Shown here: in pieces, positions 1 to 8,398 of the stretch
Layout: each line of letters opens with the position of its first letter
How positions within the stretch are numbered: the stretch's first letter is position 1
Made by a program: the position numbers and the translations under genes
Source of the DNA: Clostridia bacterium
Lineage (GTDB): Bacteria > Bacillota > Clostridia > Oscillospirales > CAG-272
Reading direction: 5' to 3'
Length of the DNA: 64,000 nt
Assembly (NCBI GenBank): GCA_017451735.1
Contig: JAFTNU010000040.1
Location: 23,744 to 87,743 of the forward strand
Notes under the pieces: model-generated
Told to the model about the DNA's origin: nothing
The model's input: the letters and a program-made list of their open reading frames with translations, nothing else
Database searches by the model: none

Positions 1-257
1 TCCATAGGCACCGTCAAGGTCTCGATCCCGGGCATGGCAGAGATCAGCGCCTCGATCTCCTCACGGGTCATGAGACGACGCATGGGCACCCGCTCGTTAT
101 CCACGGGCGTATAGATGGTCGAGCTCATGGGATTATTGACGGGAATCAGCAGATAAAAGGTGCGCGGATCCTCTTTGTCATAGGGAGACGGACCGATCTC
201 CGCCACACGGCAGATACCGTTGATCCCGTAAACGATGTGTTCTCCGATCTGAAACAT
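1..257 (-). CDS. CarD/CdnL-family transcription regulator (partial, C-terminus beyond window)
   Basis: The first 85 codons of a leftward gene are present. The start ATG at 257 has a GGAGGG ribosome site a few bases upstream. The protein opens MFQIGEHIVYGINGICRV and continues with a segment containing FYLLIPVNNPMSSTIYTPV, which fits the RNA-polymerase-interacting domain shared by CarD, CdnL and the TRCF repair factor. Family members bind the RNAP beta subunit and stabilise open promoter complexes or regulate stress genes. The helical DNA-binding half is cut off by the window edge, so CarD-like versus a longer relative cannot be settled. Confidence 0.8.
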   Translation of the reverse strand, partial: MFQIGEHIVYGINGICRVAEIGPSPYDKEDPRTFYLLIPVNNPMSSTIYTPVDNERVPMRRLMTREEIEALISAMPGIETLTVPM

Positions 258-471
258 AGCGCATCCCTCCTTGCTGTCTCGTTTGGCTACAAAAATGGCG
301 GGAAGGTGTCGTCACGGTGGCGGCAGCGATCCCGCTGAGATCTCTTACTGTATATAATTTTACCACAAAACGAAATTTTATGCAAGAGACATTTTTCATA
401 AAATCAGCAAATTTTCTGTCGGCAAATCCACCAATTTTCCTTTGAGCACCGCGTGAGATGAAATTTTCTCT
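258..471. other. intergenic, no gene seen
   Basis: This is AT-rich spacer between the CarD-like gene and the end of the first MATE gene. It should hold the CarD-like promoter (leftward), but I see no clean -35/-10 pair and no convincing small ORF. Confidence 0.4.
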
Positions 472-1719
472 TTATTTATAAACGATTCCTCTGCGCTCGG
501 AGAGCTTTTTGATCGTCAGTGCAACGATCAGAACCAGCACCTCAAAAATACCGAAGGTGTGCCAGACCACCGCCTTACCGAATACCATCGGCACAAAGGT
601 AATCACAAGACTGTTCATCACAAGGCTCCTGACAATATTGAGAGCGATCGCCTGTCCCGAGCGCTTGGTGGAATAAAAATACGCCGATATCATCGTATTG
701 ATGCTACCTACGATAAAGCCCCAGCAGTACTCCCACATATGGTCGGCCGTAAAATCAATGGTCACATCATCTGCACCGAAAAGCTTACAGAGTGCATGCG
801 GAAAAATAACATAGATCGCCACACAAAGCGCACTGCCCACAACACTGATGATCTGCCCCGCACGGTAGTAATGCCTGAGTTTCTCATCCTCTTTTGCACC
901 GTACGCCTGCCCGAACAGGGGTTGCATTCCCTCGGAAGCGCCGAAAAAGACCGACATGGTAAAGGAGGACAGATAGGAAATGATCGAAAACGCATTGATC
1001 CCGATGTCACCGTAAGTCGACATCAGCGTCCGGTTCATACAAAATGTAGTAACGGGTGTAGAGAACTGGGCAATGGCCTCAGGCAATCCGCGCAATACGA
1101 TCTTGCGGTATAGTTTACCCTGCGGCTTGTATTTTTGAATACGAAGCTCCCCTTTTTTTAATACAAAATGCGTCAGGATCACGCAAAGCCCCACCACCTG
1201 AGAAATACCTGTGGCAATGGCTGCCCCCTTCACTCCCATTTGCATCGGAAATACAAAAAGCCAGTCAAGAAAAATATTAAGCACCGTGATCACTACATTC
1301 GTTACCGCCACCAATCCGGGATCTCCGTCGTTGCGGCAAAAGGACTGCAAATTAAGAGAGACCGAGTTGGCAATGGCAAACAGCGCCCACCAGAACACAT
1401 AGTCCTTTGCAAGCTCAAAATAATTGCCTGTGGCACCCAGCAAACGGCAAACAGGCGCTGTCAAGCCGCATCCGATGAGCGTCACCAGACACCCCACCAA
1501 AAAATTTACGGTGACCGCATGCATAAAAGCATCTTGCGCGCCCTGCTTATCCCCGCGCCCAAAGCGGATGGCTGTAATGGTCACACCTCCAATACTTGCC
1601 ATGGCGTTGAGAGCCTGCACAATCAGCACAAAGGGCAATGCAAGATTGACCGCCCCCAAAGCCTGCATTCCTGCGCCCTGTCCGACAAAGATCCCGTCAA
1701 CCACCGAAAACAGGAACAC
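472..1719 (-). CDS. MATE family efflux transporter (N-terminus probably frameshifted)
   Basis: This is a polytopic inner-membrane antiporter of the MATE (multi-antimicrobial extrusion) family, which exports cationic drugs or metabolites using Na+ or H+ gradients. The segment FLFSVVDGIFVGQGAG is the usual MATE first-helix signature, and about ten further hydrophobic segments follow. The open frame begins only at a GTG at 1719, inside the first helix, with no ribosome site. A well-placed GGAGGA (1791-1796) and ATG (1784-1786) lie upstream in another frame, which reads MNHTRGKAYF and then stops at TAA. Dropping one base of the T-run at 1756-1760 joins the two frames into a normal N-terminus. The gene is therefore frameshifted, an assembly error, or read by a +1 shift at TTT-TAA. 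It lies downstream of a second MATE gene in the same direction. Confidence 0.8.
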   Translation of the reverse strand: MFLFSVVDGIFVGQGAGMQALGAVNLALPFVLIVQALNAMASIGGVTITAIRFGRGDKQGAQDAFMHAVTVNFLVGCLVTLIGCGLTAPVCRLLGATGNYFELAKDYVFWWALFAIANSVSLNLQSFCRNDGDPGLVAVTNVVITVLNIFLDWLFVFPMQMGVKGAAIATGISQVVGLCVILTHFVLKKGELRIQKYKPQGKLYRKIVLRGLPEAIAQFSTPVTTFCMNRTLMSTYGDIGINAFSIISYLSSFTMSVFFGASEGMQPLFGQAYGAKEDEKLRHYYRAGQIISVVGSALCVAIYVIFPHALCKLFGADDVTIDFTADHMWEYCWGFIVGSINTMISAYFYSTKRSGQAIALNIVRSLVMNSLVITFVPMVFGKAVVWHTFGIFEVLVLIVALTIKKLSERRGIVYK

Positions 1720-1870
1720 ACAGGCATTGGCCAGGATCGCCGGCGCTACGTTTTTAAAAATAAGCTTTACCTCTTGTATGATTCATCTTATCCTCCGTTA
1801 CTTGTCAAATTCATATTTTCCGATTCTCGGTCGGCAGCAGTGATTTTCATCACTGTACCTTGTTCCTCGT

Positions 1871-3217
1871 TTATTTCATCCGGGATCTCATATTTTTTTG
1901 CGTCTTACGCAGCATGACAAAGGCAACAATTGCAACAGGAACATAGGATGCAGCTTGATTGAGCCATAATCCGTCAAGCCCCATCGGCCACAGCACGGCA
2001 ACCATCACAAGCGGAAAGACGATGGCCGTCAACAAGGTCAGAGCGGTTGCTTGCCTGGGCTTTTCGATTGCATTGTAAAAGCTCTGTGCTGCATACCCGA
2101 ACCACCAAAAGAAAAACTCAAGGCTGAACAGTCGCAAGGCATGTGTTGACAGCTCCAGCAGAGCTGTGTCGCTACGGTTCACAAATACAGACGCGATCTG
2201 TAGTGGGAAGAAGAGCATCAACAGCACCGCAACCAAAGAAACTGCGGCAGTCGCGGCAAAGACGCATTTTGCAAGGCTCTTGACCCGTTTGTAATTTCCC
2301 GCTCCCCAGTTAAAGCCGATAGAAGGCTGCATGGAATCACAAAGACCGTAAAGAAAGGGTTGCACCAGATCGCTGCAATACATCAGCACCGAGAAGGCGG
2401 AGACCGCCAGCGTACCGCCCATACGGATCAGCAATACATTCATCACAAGTGAAAAAAGCCGACCGGCAATATTGTTTAAAAAGGTGGGTGAGCCGCAAGC
2501 AACCGTCTTTTTTAATACGGAAAATTCAAAACGCGGCTTTGTAAATCTGAGCAATGCCCTGCCCTTGATGAAAGGGATCATTGCGATGAGCGTGCAAATC
2601 GCCATACCAAGATTGATGGCCAGGGCTGAGCCTGCAAGCCCCATATCAAGGAACACAACAAATACCACCAGCAGGCAGATCTGCAAGGCCGACATGAACA
2701 GATTCAATATCATGCTTCCCCGCACAAAGCCGCAAATGCGCAGATAGTTGTCCATGGCAAACACCAGTGTTGTCAAGGGATTCATCATAGCATTGATACG
2801 AAGATAAAGCGTTGCCAGACGTGCGACCTCATCCTCCGCTCCCATCAGGCGGATCAGCGTGGGTGCAAGGGTGAACATGAGAACACCCGTTACAATAGCA
2901 GTGAGAAAGATCAGGAGCACGGAGCAGGTGAATATGTTATTGGCATACTGCTTATCCTGTCTGCCGTGGGCAATAGATATAGGAACGGAGGAGCCCACAC
3001 CAATCATATCCGACAACGCAAAGGTGATAAACACAAACGGCATGGCAAGGTTCATGGCGGCAAACGCATCTCCGCCAATGAACTGACCGACAAAAATACC
3101 TTCCACAATGTTATAAACAGACATGGCAAACATACCGATCACACCCGGGACGGCGGCGGTAAAAAACAATTTAACGGGCGGTGTTTGCGCATACAACAGA
3201 TCCGTGTCTTTCGTCAT
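1871..3217 (-). CDS. MATE family efflux transporter
   Basis: This 448-residue MATE transporter is of normal family length. I chose the ATG at 3215-3217 because it has GAAAGGAGT about 8 nt upstream and gives MTKDTDLLYAQTPPVKLFF, the usual short cytoplasmic head before helix 1. The frame stays open for 73 codons further upstream, but that part encodes a structured leader. The core motif NIVEGIFVGQFIGGDAFAAM is clearly MATE. It probably exports a drug or toxic metabolite at the cytoplasmic membrane. It is the first gene of a two-gene MATE unit, with the second (partly broken) transporter starting 85 nt downstream. Expression is probably controlled by the 5' leader, which ends in an intrinsic terminator just before the ribosome site. 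Paralogy of the two genes raises the possibility of a heteromeric pair. Confidence 0.9.
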   Translation of the reverse strand: MTKDTDLLYAQTPPVKLFFTAAVPGVIGMFAMSVYNIVEGIFVGQFIGGDAFAAMNLAMPFVFITFALSDMIGVGSSVPISIAHGRQDKQYANNIFTCSVLLIFLTAIVTGVLMFTLAPTLIRLMGAEDEVARLATLYLRINAMMNPLTTLVFAMDNYLRICGFVRGSMILNLFMSALQICLLVVFVVFLDMGLAGSALAINLGMAICTLIAMIPFIKGRALLRFTKPRFEFSVLKKTVACGSPTFLNNIAGRLFSLVMNVLLIRMGGTLAVSAFSVLMYCSDLVQPFLYGLCDSMQPSIGFNWGAGNYKRVKSLAKCVFAATAAVSLVAVLLMLFFPLQIASVFVNRSDTALLELSTHALRLFSLEFFFWWFGYAAQSFYNAIEKPRQATALTLLTAIVFPLVMVAVLWPMGLDGLWLNQAASYVPVAIVAFVMLRKTQKNMRSRMK

Positions 3218-3402
3218 GGCTATAGCACTCCTTTCGGCACAAAAAAAGCACTCGGTCATGATCCAAAAAGAAAATCTTTTTGAATCAACCGAGCGCACTC
3301 GACATCTTCTTCTCGACCGTGAAACGCGAAACGCGTTTCGTGCATTGCGATGCACAGTCCTCCGATGAAAGATCCTATGAAATTTTAATTGATCTGCACA
3401 GT
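3218..3402 (-). promoter_or_regulatory. structured 5' leader of MATE operon, candidate riboswitch or attenuator
   Basis: The transcript from the promoter at 3408-3436 should carry about 180 untranslated nucleotides. In 5' to 3' order (minus strand) it contains a TGCAT/ATGCA hairpin (3341-3354), the perfect 14-bp palindrome CGAAACGCGTTTCG (3327-3340), and then a long hairpin followed by seven T, immediately before the ribosome site. A terminator between promoter and start codon is the hallmark of conditional termination. I do not recognise the aptamer. The palindrome could alternatively be a repressor operator. Confidence 0.55.
3241..3296 (-). terminator. leader terminator hairpin upstream of MATE gene
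   Basis: Arms GCGCTCGGT (3288-3296) and ACCGAGTGC (3248-3256) pair. The stem continues inside as CAAAAAGA/TCTTTTTG around a short loop and is followed by TTTTTTT (3241-3247). It lies 24 nt before the MATE start codon. Confidence 0.75.
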
Positions 3403-3407
3403 GGCAT

Positions 3408-3436
3408 ATTATACGCTCCATTCCATCAAATGTCAA
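3408..3436 (-). promoter_or_regulatory. sigma-A promoter of MATE operon
   Basis: Minus strand: -35 TTGACA (3431-3436), 17-nt spacer, -10 TATAAT (3408-3413). Both hexamers are perfect consensus. The start site should be near 3401. Confidence 0.85.
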
Positions 3437-3495
3437 TAGGTTTTTGAAAATTTTTCAATCAAAGAGATCCGGCTACTCAAAGCATCCGACACATG

Positions 3496-3523
3496 AAAAA
3501 GGCGGAAGCACTTCCGCCTTTTT
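3496..3523. terminator. bidirectional terminator after galE
   Basis: The sequence is AAAAAGGCGGAAG-CA-CTTCCGCCTTTTT, a symmetrical hairpin flanked by A5 and T5, 16 nt beyond the galE stop codon. Confidence 0.85.
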
Positions 3524-3538
3524 ACCGTTTTTAACGAT

Positions 3539-4549
3539 TCAATCCTCGTAGCCGTTGGGATTGTGCGACTGCCAGTTCCAGGAGTCGCGCACCATATCCT
3601 CCAATCCGTACTCGGCATGCCAGCCCAGCTCCTTTTCTGCCTTTTCGGAGTTGGCATAGCAGGTGGCAATATCGCCGGGGCGACGCTCCACAATACGGTA
3701 GGGCACGGGAACATGATTGACGGTGCTGAAGGCCTTGACCATATCCAGCACGCTATAGCCCACACCGGTACCCAGATTGAAGATGCCCACACCGTTTTTG
3801 TCATAGTTCAATGCCGCCACATGACCGCGGGCCAGATCCACCACGTGGATGTAATCGCGCACACCGGTACCGTCGGGGGTGGGGTAGTCGTTACCGTAAA
3901 CCGAAAGCTCGGCACGCTTACCCACGGCCACCTGGGTAATGTAAGGCATCAGGTTGTTGGGAATGCCGCGGGGGCTCTCACCGATGCGGCCGCTTTTATG
4001 TGCGCCAACGGGGTTGAAATAACGGAGCAGGATCACCTGCATCTCGGGGTTGGCATGGCTGTAATCCTTGAGGATCTGCTCGATCATGAACTTGGTCCAG
4101 CCGTAAGGATTGGAGCAATCGCCGGTATGCATATCCTCGGTAATGGGGCACTTTTCGGGTGTACCGTAAACGGTGGCGGAGGAGCTGAAGATCAGCTTAC
4201 GCACATCGGCCTTCTTCATGGCGCGCAGAAGTGCCAGGGTAGAGTCGATGTTGTTGGCATAGTACTCCAAGGGCATCCGTACCGACTCGCCCACGGCCTT
4301 CAGACCCGCAAAATGCACCACCGCATCGATCTTGTGCTCGGCAAAAATGCGATCCAATGCCGCCTCGTCGGCCACATCGGCATTGTACACGGGAGTTTTC
4401 TTTCCCGTGATCTCCTCTACACGCTCCATCACGCGGGGGGAGCTGTTGACAAAATTATCCACTACCACAACATCACGGCCTGCCGCGTACATCTCCACAA
4501 TGGTATGGCTGCCGATGTAACCGGCACCACCTGTCAATAAGACCTTCAT
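3539..4549 (-). CDS. galE: UDP-glucose 4-epimerase
   Basis: This enzyme interconverts UDP-glucose and UDP-galactose in the cytoplasm (Leloir pathway and supply of galactosyl donors for surface glycans). The 336 residues are of family length. The protein starts MKVLLTGGAGYIGSHT, the NAD-binding GxxGxxG motif. The catalytic SDR pair is NPYGWTK with Tyr149 and Lys153, and the Ser/Thr of the triad lies in FSSSATVYG near residue 124. The ATG at 4547-4549 was chosen because it starts the Rossmann strand directly and has GAGAGGA upstream. A longer frame back to 4579 adds ten unlikely residues. It has its own promoter and terminator and so is monocistronic. The neighbouring glmM and later alpha-galactosidase fit a role in sugar use and wall precursors. 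Confidence 0.95.
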   Translation of the reverse strand: MKVLLTGGAGYIGSHTIVEMYAAGRDVVVVDNFVNSSPRVMERVEEITGKKTPVYNADVADEAALDRIFAEHKIDAVVHFAGLKAVGESVRMPLEYYANNIDSTLALLRAMKKADVRKLIFSSSATVYGTPEKCPITEDMHTGDCSNPYGWTKFMIEQILKDYSHANPEMQVILLRYFNPVGAHKSGRIGESPRGIPNNLMPYITQVAVGKRAELSVYGNDYPTPDGTGVRDYIHVVDLARGHVAALNYDKNGVGIFNLGTGVGYSVLDMVKAFSTVNHVPVPYRIVERRPGDIATCYANSEKAEKELGWHAEYGLEDMVRDSWNWQSHNPNGYED

Positions 4550-4606
4550 ATCCTGTCCTCTCTCACTCACATCCCCCATGGGTGGACGTGTAAATTTTAT
4601 ACCTTA

Positions 4607-4635
4607 AGTATAGCTTGTTTTTGCTCGTCTGTCAA
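4607..4635 (-). promoter_or_regulatory. sigma-A promoter of galE
   Basis: Minus strand: TTGACA (4630-4635), 17-nt spacer, TATACT (4607-4612), about 50 nt before the galE start codon. Confidence 0.8.
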
Positions 4636-4688
4636 CGGTATTTGCGAAGAAATTAACAAAGTTTTTGCAACAATTTTCGGGGTCTGCA

Positions 4689-5357
4689 TCATCGACGCGG
4701 TACGATCTCATTGCGGCTTTTATAAATGACCCCCGGGGCTATCACCCCCCGCACCGAGGAAAGGGGATAGACCGTACTTCCCTGCCCCAGCACGCATCCG
4801 GGATTGAGCACGCTGCCGCATCCCACCTCGGCGCGGTCACCGATAAAAGCGCCCACTTTTTTGCGCCCCGTTTCTATTTTTTGCTCACCGCAACGGATCA
4901 CCACAGGGCTTTTGTCGCTTTTGACATTGGAGGTCACCGCCCCGGCACCCAGATGGGCCTTGTACCCGAGGATCGAATCCCCCACATAATTGAAGTGCGG
5001 CACCTGTACCTCATCGAACAAGATCACATTTTTCAGCTCGGTGGAATTTCCGACCACCGCCCCGCACCCGATCAACGCCTTCCCGCGAATAAAAGCACAA
5101 TGGCGCACCTCGGCATTTTCACCGATGATGCAAGGGCCTGTGATCGACGCGGTCGGCGCCACCCGGGCGTTTTTTGCGATCCAGATCCCCTCGGCGGGGT
5201 GATCATAAAACTCGGCGGACAAGTCTCCTCCAACGGCGAGGATCCATGCCCCGATATGCTCCAAGACCTCCCACGGATACAGGCATTTCCTCAAAAAATC
5301 CCCCGCAACGGTATGAGACAGATCAAACAGATCGGCAATCTTCCATTCATATTTCAT
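4689..5357 (-). CDS. GlmU-type left-handed beta-helix acyltransferase, stand-alone
   Basis: This 222-residue protein is made mostly of hexapeptide repeats. The stretch VVGNSTELKNVILFDEVQVPHFNYVGDSILG corresponds to the GlmU acetyltransferase active site (GNSVELKN...HLxYxGD), including the catalytic His. The N-terminal uridylyltransferase half of GlmU is absent and replaced by about 55 residues that I do not recognise. It overlaps glmM by 4 nt (ATGA) and so is translationally coupled to it. That supports acetylation of glucosamine-1-phosphate, the step directly after GlmM in UDP-GlcNAc synthesis. If so, the pyrophosphorylase must be encoded elsewhere. A different sugar-nucleotide acyltransferase role remains possible. 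Confidence 0.8.
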   Translation of the reverse strand: MKYEWKIADLFDLSHTVAGDFLRKCLYPWEVLEHIGAWILAVGGDLSAEFYDHPAEGIWIAKNARVAPTASITGPCIIGENAEVRHCAFIRGKALIGCGAVVGNSTELKNVILFDEVQVPHFNYVGDSILGYKAHLGAGAVTSNVKSDKSPVVIRCGEQKIETGRKKVGAFIGDRAEVGCGSVLNPGCVLGQGSTVYPLSSVRGVIAPGVIYKSRNEIVPRR

Positions 5358-6694
5358 AGCAGGAATCCTCTCTTTTTTACGGTCTCGGTCACAAGATCCG
5401 CATATTTGGTGCAGAGTTCCTCGTCCTGCGCTTCCGCCATGACCCGCACCACAGGCTCGGTTCCGCTGGCGCGCACCAGCATCCTTCCCCGCGTCCCCAG
5501 TTCCGCCTCCGCTCGTTTCACGGCGGACAGCACCTCCTTATCTGCCATAACGGCTTTTTTATCGGTCACGGGCAAATTTTTTAACACCTGGGGATAGGGG
5601 ACATACCCCTCGATCAGATCAGCCAGAGAACACTCTGCGGTGCAGATCTGCTCCATAAGGCAGATGGCGGTTATGATGCCGTCCCCCGTATTGGCAAATT
5701 TACTGAAAATAATATGTCCCGACTGCTCACCCCCGAGGCAATACCCCTTTTTTGACATCCGCTCATAGACATATTTGTCACCGACGGCAGTCTGCTCACA
5801 GGCAATACCGTAACGCTCAAGGGCTTTGTACAAGCCGAAATTGGACATGACCGTGGTAACCACCGTATCATGATCCAGGGCTCCCTTTGCCTTCATGCTA
5901 CGTGCCATCACATAAAGAATGGCGTCACCGTCCACCACGCGTCCCTGCGGATCTACGGCAATACAGCGATCGGCATCCCCATCAAAGGCAAAGCCCACGT
6001 CAAGCCCCTGCTCCACCACCAGCCTTTGCAGTGCTTCCATATGGGTAGAGCCACATCCCCGATTGATATTACATCCGTCCGGCCGATTGTGGATGGCATA
6101 GGTGGTGGCACCGAGGGCATCAAACACGCTCTTGGCCATGCTCCAGGCACTGCCGTTTGCCAGATCCAGGCCTACCTTCATCCCCCGATAGGAAACGGTC
6201 GCCAGAGAGATCAGATAACCGATATAGCGATTTCTGCCCGCCACATAATCTACCGCCACACCGATCCGTTCCCCTGTAGCAAAGGGAAGCTCTTCGCCGC
6301 CGTCCAGATAGGCCTCCAGGCCGGCAATGACGTCATCCTCCATCTTCTCTCCGCCTCTGCCGAACAGCTTGATGCCGTTATCAAAGTACGGGTTATGACT
6401 GGCGGAGATCATAATACCGCAATCAAACCCTTCCGTACGGGTCACAAATGACACGCAGGGCGTCGTAGTCACGTGCAGAATATGTGCATCTGCCCCCGAA
6501 GCGGTCAACCCCGCCACCAGGGCATACTCCAGTGTATAAGAGGAGCGGCGCGTATCCTTGCCGATCACCACACGCGCGCCGCGCGTGCCACCGAACCGTG
6601 CCCCAAGATAGCGACCGATGGCAAAGGCGTGATCGGTGGTCAGAACGCGACCCACCTCTCCCCGAAACCCGTCGGTGCCGAAATATTTTCCCAT
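5354..6694 (-). CDS. glmM: phosphoglucosamine mutase
   Basis: It converts glucosamine-6-phosphate to glucosamine-1-phosphate for peptidoglycan precursor synthesis. The 446 residues match family length. The start MGKYFGTDGFRG is the family signature. The phosphoserine loop is ISASHNP (Ser99), the metal site is AFDGDADRC near residue 240, and the sugar loop GGEQSGH and phosphate loop RASGTEPVVRVM are present. The ribosome site TAAGGAGG lies 7-8 nt upstream of the ATG at 6694. It leads a two-gene unit with the GlmU-type acetyltransferase. The usual alternative (phosphomannomutase ManB) is less likely given the GTDGFRG start and the partner gene. Confidence 0.95.
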   Translation of the reverse strand: MGKYFGTDGFRGEVGRVLTTDHAFAIGRYLGARFGGTRGARVVIGKDTRRSSYTLEYALVAGLTASGADAHILHVTTTPCVSFVTRTEGFDCGIMISASHNPYFDNGIKLFGRGGEKMEDDVIAGLEAYLDGGEELPFATGERIGVAVDYVAGRNRYIGYLISLATVSYRGMKVGLDLANGSAWSMAKSVFDALGATTYAIHNRPDGCNINRGCGSTHMEALQRLVVEQGLDVGFAFDGDADRCIAVDPQGRVVDGDAILYVMARSMKAKGALDHDTVVTTVMSNFGLYKALERYGIACEQTAVGDKYVYERMSKKGYCLGGEQSGHIIFSKFANTGDGIITAICLMEQICTAECSLADLIEGYVPYPQVLKNLPVTDKKAVMADKEVLSAVKRAEAELGTRGRMLVRASGTEPVVRVMAEAQDEELCTKYADLVTETVKKRGFLL

Positions 6695-6725
6695 AGGTGC
6701 ACCTCCTTACCGAAAACTATTATTC

Positions 6726-6754
6726 AGTATATGGTGCGCCGCTTTTTTTGTTAA
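6726..6754 (-). promoter_or_regulatory. sigma-A promoter of glmM operon
   Basis: Minus strand: TTAACA (6749-6754), 17-nt spacer, TATACT (6726-6731). It begins right after the terminator of the upstream amino-acid transporter operon. Confidence 0.75.
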
Positions 6755-6764
6755 CAGATACAGA

Positions 6765-6811
6765 AAAAAGAGGCAACGGGTGCGAAAAAATCGCACCCGT
6801 TGCCTCTTTTT
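6765..6811. terminator. symmetrical terminator after glnQ-like gene
   Basis: Perfect 21-bp arms (6765-6785 and 6791-6811) flank a 5-nt A loop. The A5 and T5 ends allow termination in both directions. It sits 3 nt beyond the ABC ATPase stop codon. Confidence 0.9.
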
Positions 6812-6813
6812 GA

Positions 6814-7623
6814 TCAAAGCACCTTGGCAAGAAAGGCTTTGAGACGCTCGCTCTTGGGATTTCCGAACACCTCTTCGGGCGTTCCCTGCTCGGCAATGAC
6901 GCCTCCGTCCATAAACAGGACTCGGTCTGCCACCTCACGGGCAAAGCCCATCTCATGGGTCACGATGACCATGGTCATCCCCTCGTTTGCCAGCTGCTTC
7001 ATCAGATCAAGCACCTCGCCGACCATTTCGGGGTCAAGGGCCGAGGTAGGTTCGTCAAAAAGCATGACCTTGGGGTTCATGGCAAGAGCGCGTACAATAG
7101 CAATACGCTGCTTCTGACCACCCGACAGAGTGGAGGGATACACATTGGCCTTATCTTCAAGACCGATACGCGCCAGAAGCTTCATGGCCTTCCCATTTTC
7201 CTCCTCCAGGATCTGCTCCTTGGTAAGCGTGGGCTTTTCCCCTTTGCGGAAAAAGTGTCTGATCTTTTCCTGACGCAGCTTGCGCTTGCGCAACATCACA
7301 GGCGCCAGCGTAATATTTTGCAGCACGGTTTTGTTATTGAACAGATTGAACTGCTGAAACACCATCCCCATTTTCTGGCGGTGCACATTGATATCTACCT
7401 TGGGATCGGCAATATTCTCATCCTCAAAAATCACGGCACCGCCGGTAGGATCCTCCAGGCAGTTCAGGCATCGCAAAAGCGTACTTTTACCCGATCCGGA
7501 AGCTCCCACAATGACGACCTTCTCGCCCTGCATGATGTCTACCGAGACCGACTTCAGCACTTCAAGGCTGCCAAAGCTTTTTGACAATTCCTTGACCTCG
7601 ATCAAGGGCTTCTTATTTTCCAT
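6814..7623 (-). CDS. polar amino-acid ABC transporter ATP-binding protein
   Basis: This is the cytoplasmic ATPase of an amino-acid importer (GlnQ/HisP family). Walker A is GASGSGKST (residues 40-48), the signature LSGGQ is at 166-170, and Walker B VMLFDEP is followed by TSALD. At 269 residues it is longer than the usual 240. The excess is a basic insertion (about residues 111-141, RKRKLRQEK...) in the helical domain that contacts the permease. It overlaps the permease gene by 11 nt and is the last gene of a binding protein-permease-ATPase operon. It is probably specific for a polar amino acid or cystine, but the substrate cannot be read from sequence. Confidence 0.93.
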   Translation of the reverse strand: MENKKPLIEVKELSKSFGSLEVLKSVSVDIMQGEKVVIVGASGSGKSTLLRCLNCLEDPTGGAVIFEDENIADPKVDINVHRQKMGMVFQQFNLFNNKTVLQNITLAPVMLRKRKLRQEKIRHFFRKGEKPTLTKEQILEEENGKAMKLLARIGLEDKANVYPSTLSGGQKQRIAIVRALAMNPKVMLFDEPTSALDPEMVGEVLDLMKQLANEGMTMVIVTHEMGFAREVADRVLFMDGGVIAEQGTPEEVFGNPKSERLKAFLAKVL

Positions 7624-8326
7624 TTGTCACACCTCCCCCGTTACGGTCACTCTTTGCCAAGCGCTTTTCGATCATGTGCAGCACCTTGGTCAACGCCAGC
7701 ACAACGATCAGGTAAAGCACCGCCGCAATCAGAAGCGGGAACAGATAGTCAAAGGTACGGGACTGGATCAAACCGGGGATCTTACCCAGATCATAGATTC
7801 CCACATAGCCCACAATCGCGGTCTCCTTGACCAGCATGATGAATTCATTGAACAGAGGGGGCAGGCAGTTGCGGACCGCCTGGGGAATGATGACAGAACG
7901 CATGGTCTGCCAGGTGGAAAGGCCAAGCGATCTGCCCGCCTCCATCTGACCGTCATCCACGCTCTCAAAGCCCGAGCGAGCGATCTCGGCCACATAGGCA
8001 CCCGAGTTCATACCAAAGGTGATGGCGCCGATCATGATGCCGTTATCCCAGAAGGCAAAAACCACGAAATACAGGATCATCAACTGCAAAACCACGGGAG
8101 TGCCGCGCACAATGGTAATATAAAAATTACAGATCTTGGCAAGAACCTTCAGCTTTCCGGTTTTCTTATTGATATACTTGATCATGGCCATACACACGCC
8201 GATGGCAATGCCGATCGCCGCGGCGATCAGTGCGATCAGCAGGGTGTTGCCCAGACCCTCCAGATACATTTTCCAACGATCCTGCACAATGAAGGCCTTG
8301 GAAAACCGTGTCCACAATTCTTTCAT
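7613..8326 (-). CDS. polar amino-acid ABC transporter permease
   Basis: This 237-residue permease belongs to the HisM/GlnP type, with about five membrane helices and the EAA loop ([27 protein letters not shown]) that docks on the ATPase. The start was set at the ATG of [10 protein letters not shown], following an AGAAGGGGA ribosome site. A frame extension to 8383 would begin at a TTG and read through a hairpin, so I rejected it. It lies between the binding-protein gene and the ATPase gene. One permease gene suggests a homodimeric channel. Confidence 0.93.
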   Translation of the reverse strand: MKELWTRFSKAFIVQDRWKMYLEGLGNTLLIALIAAAIGIAIGVCMAMIKYINKKTGKLKVLAKICNFYITIVRGTPVVLQLMILYFVVFAFWDNGIMIGAITFGMNSGAYVAEIARSGFESVDDGQMEAGRSLGLSTWQTMRSVIIPQAVRNCLPPLFNEFIMLVKETAIVGYVGIYDLGKIPGLIQSRTFDYLFPLLIAAVLYLIVVLALTKVLHMIEKRLAKSDRNGGGVTNGK

Positions 8327-8398
8327 ATTTCCCCTTCTCATTCGGAAGGGTGAACGAGCACATGCCCCTTCACCCTTCGTCAATATGTTATTTGAAAA

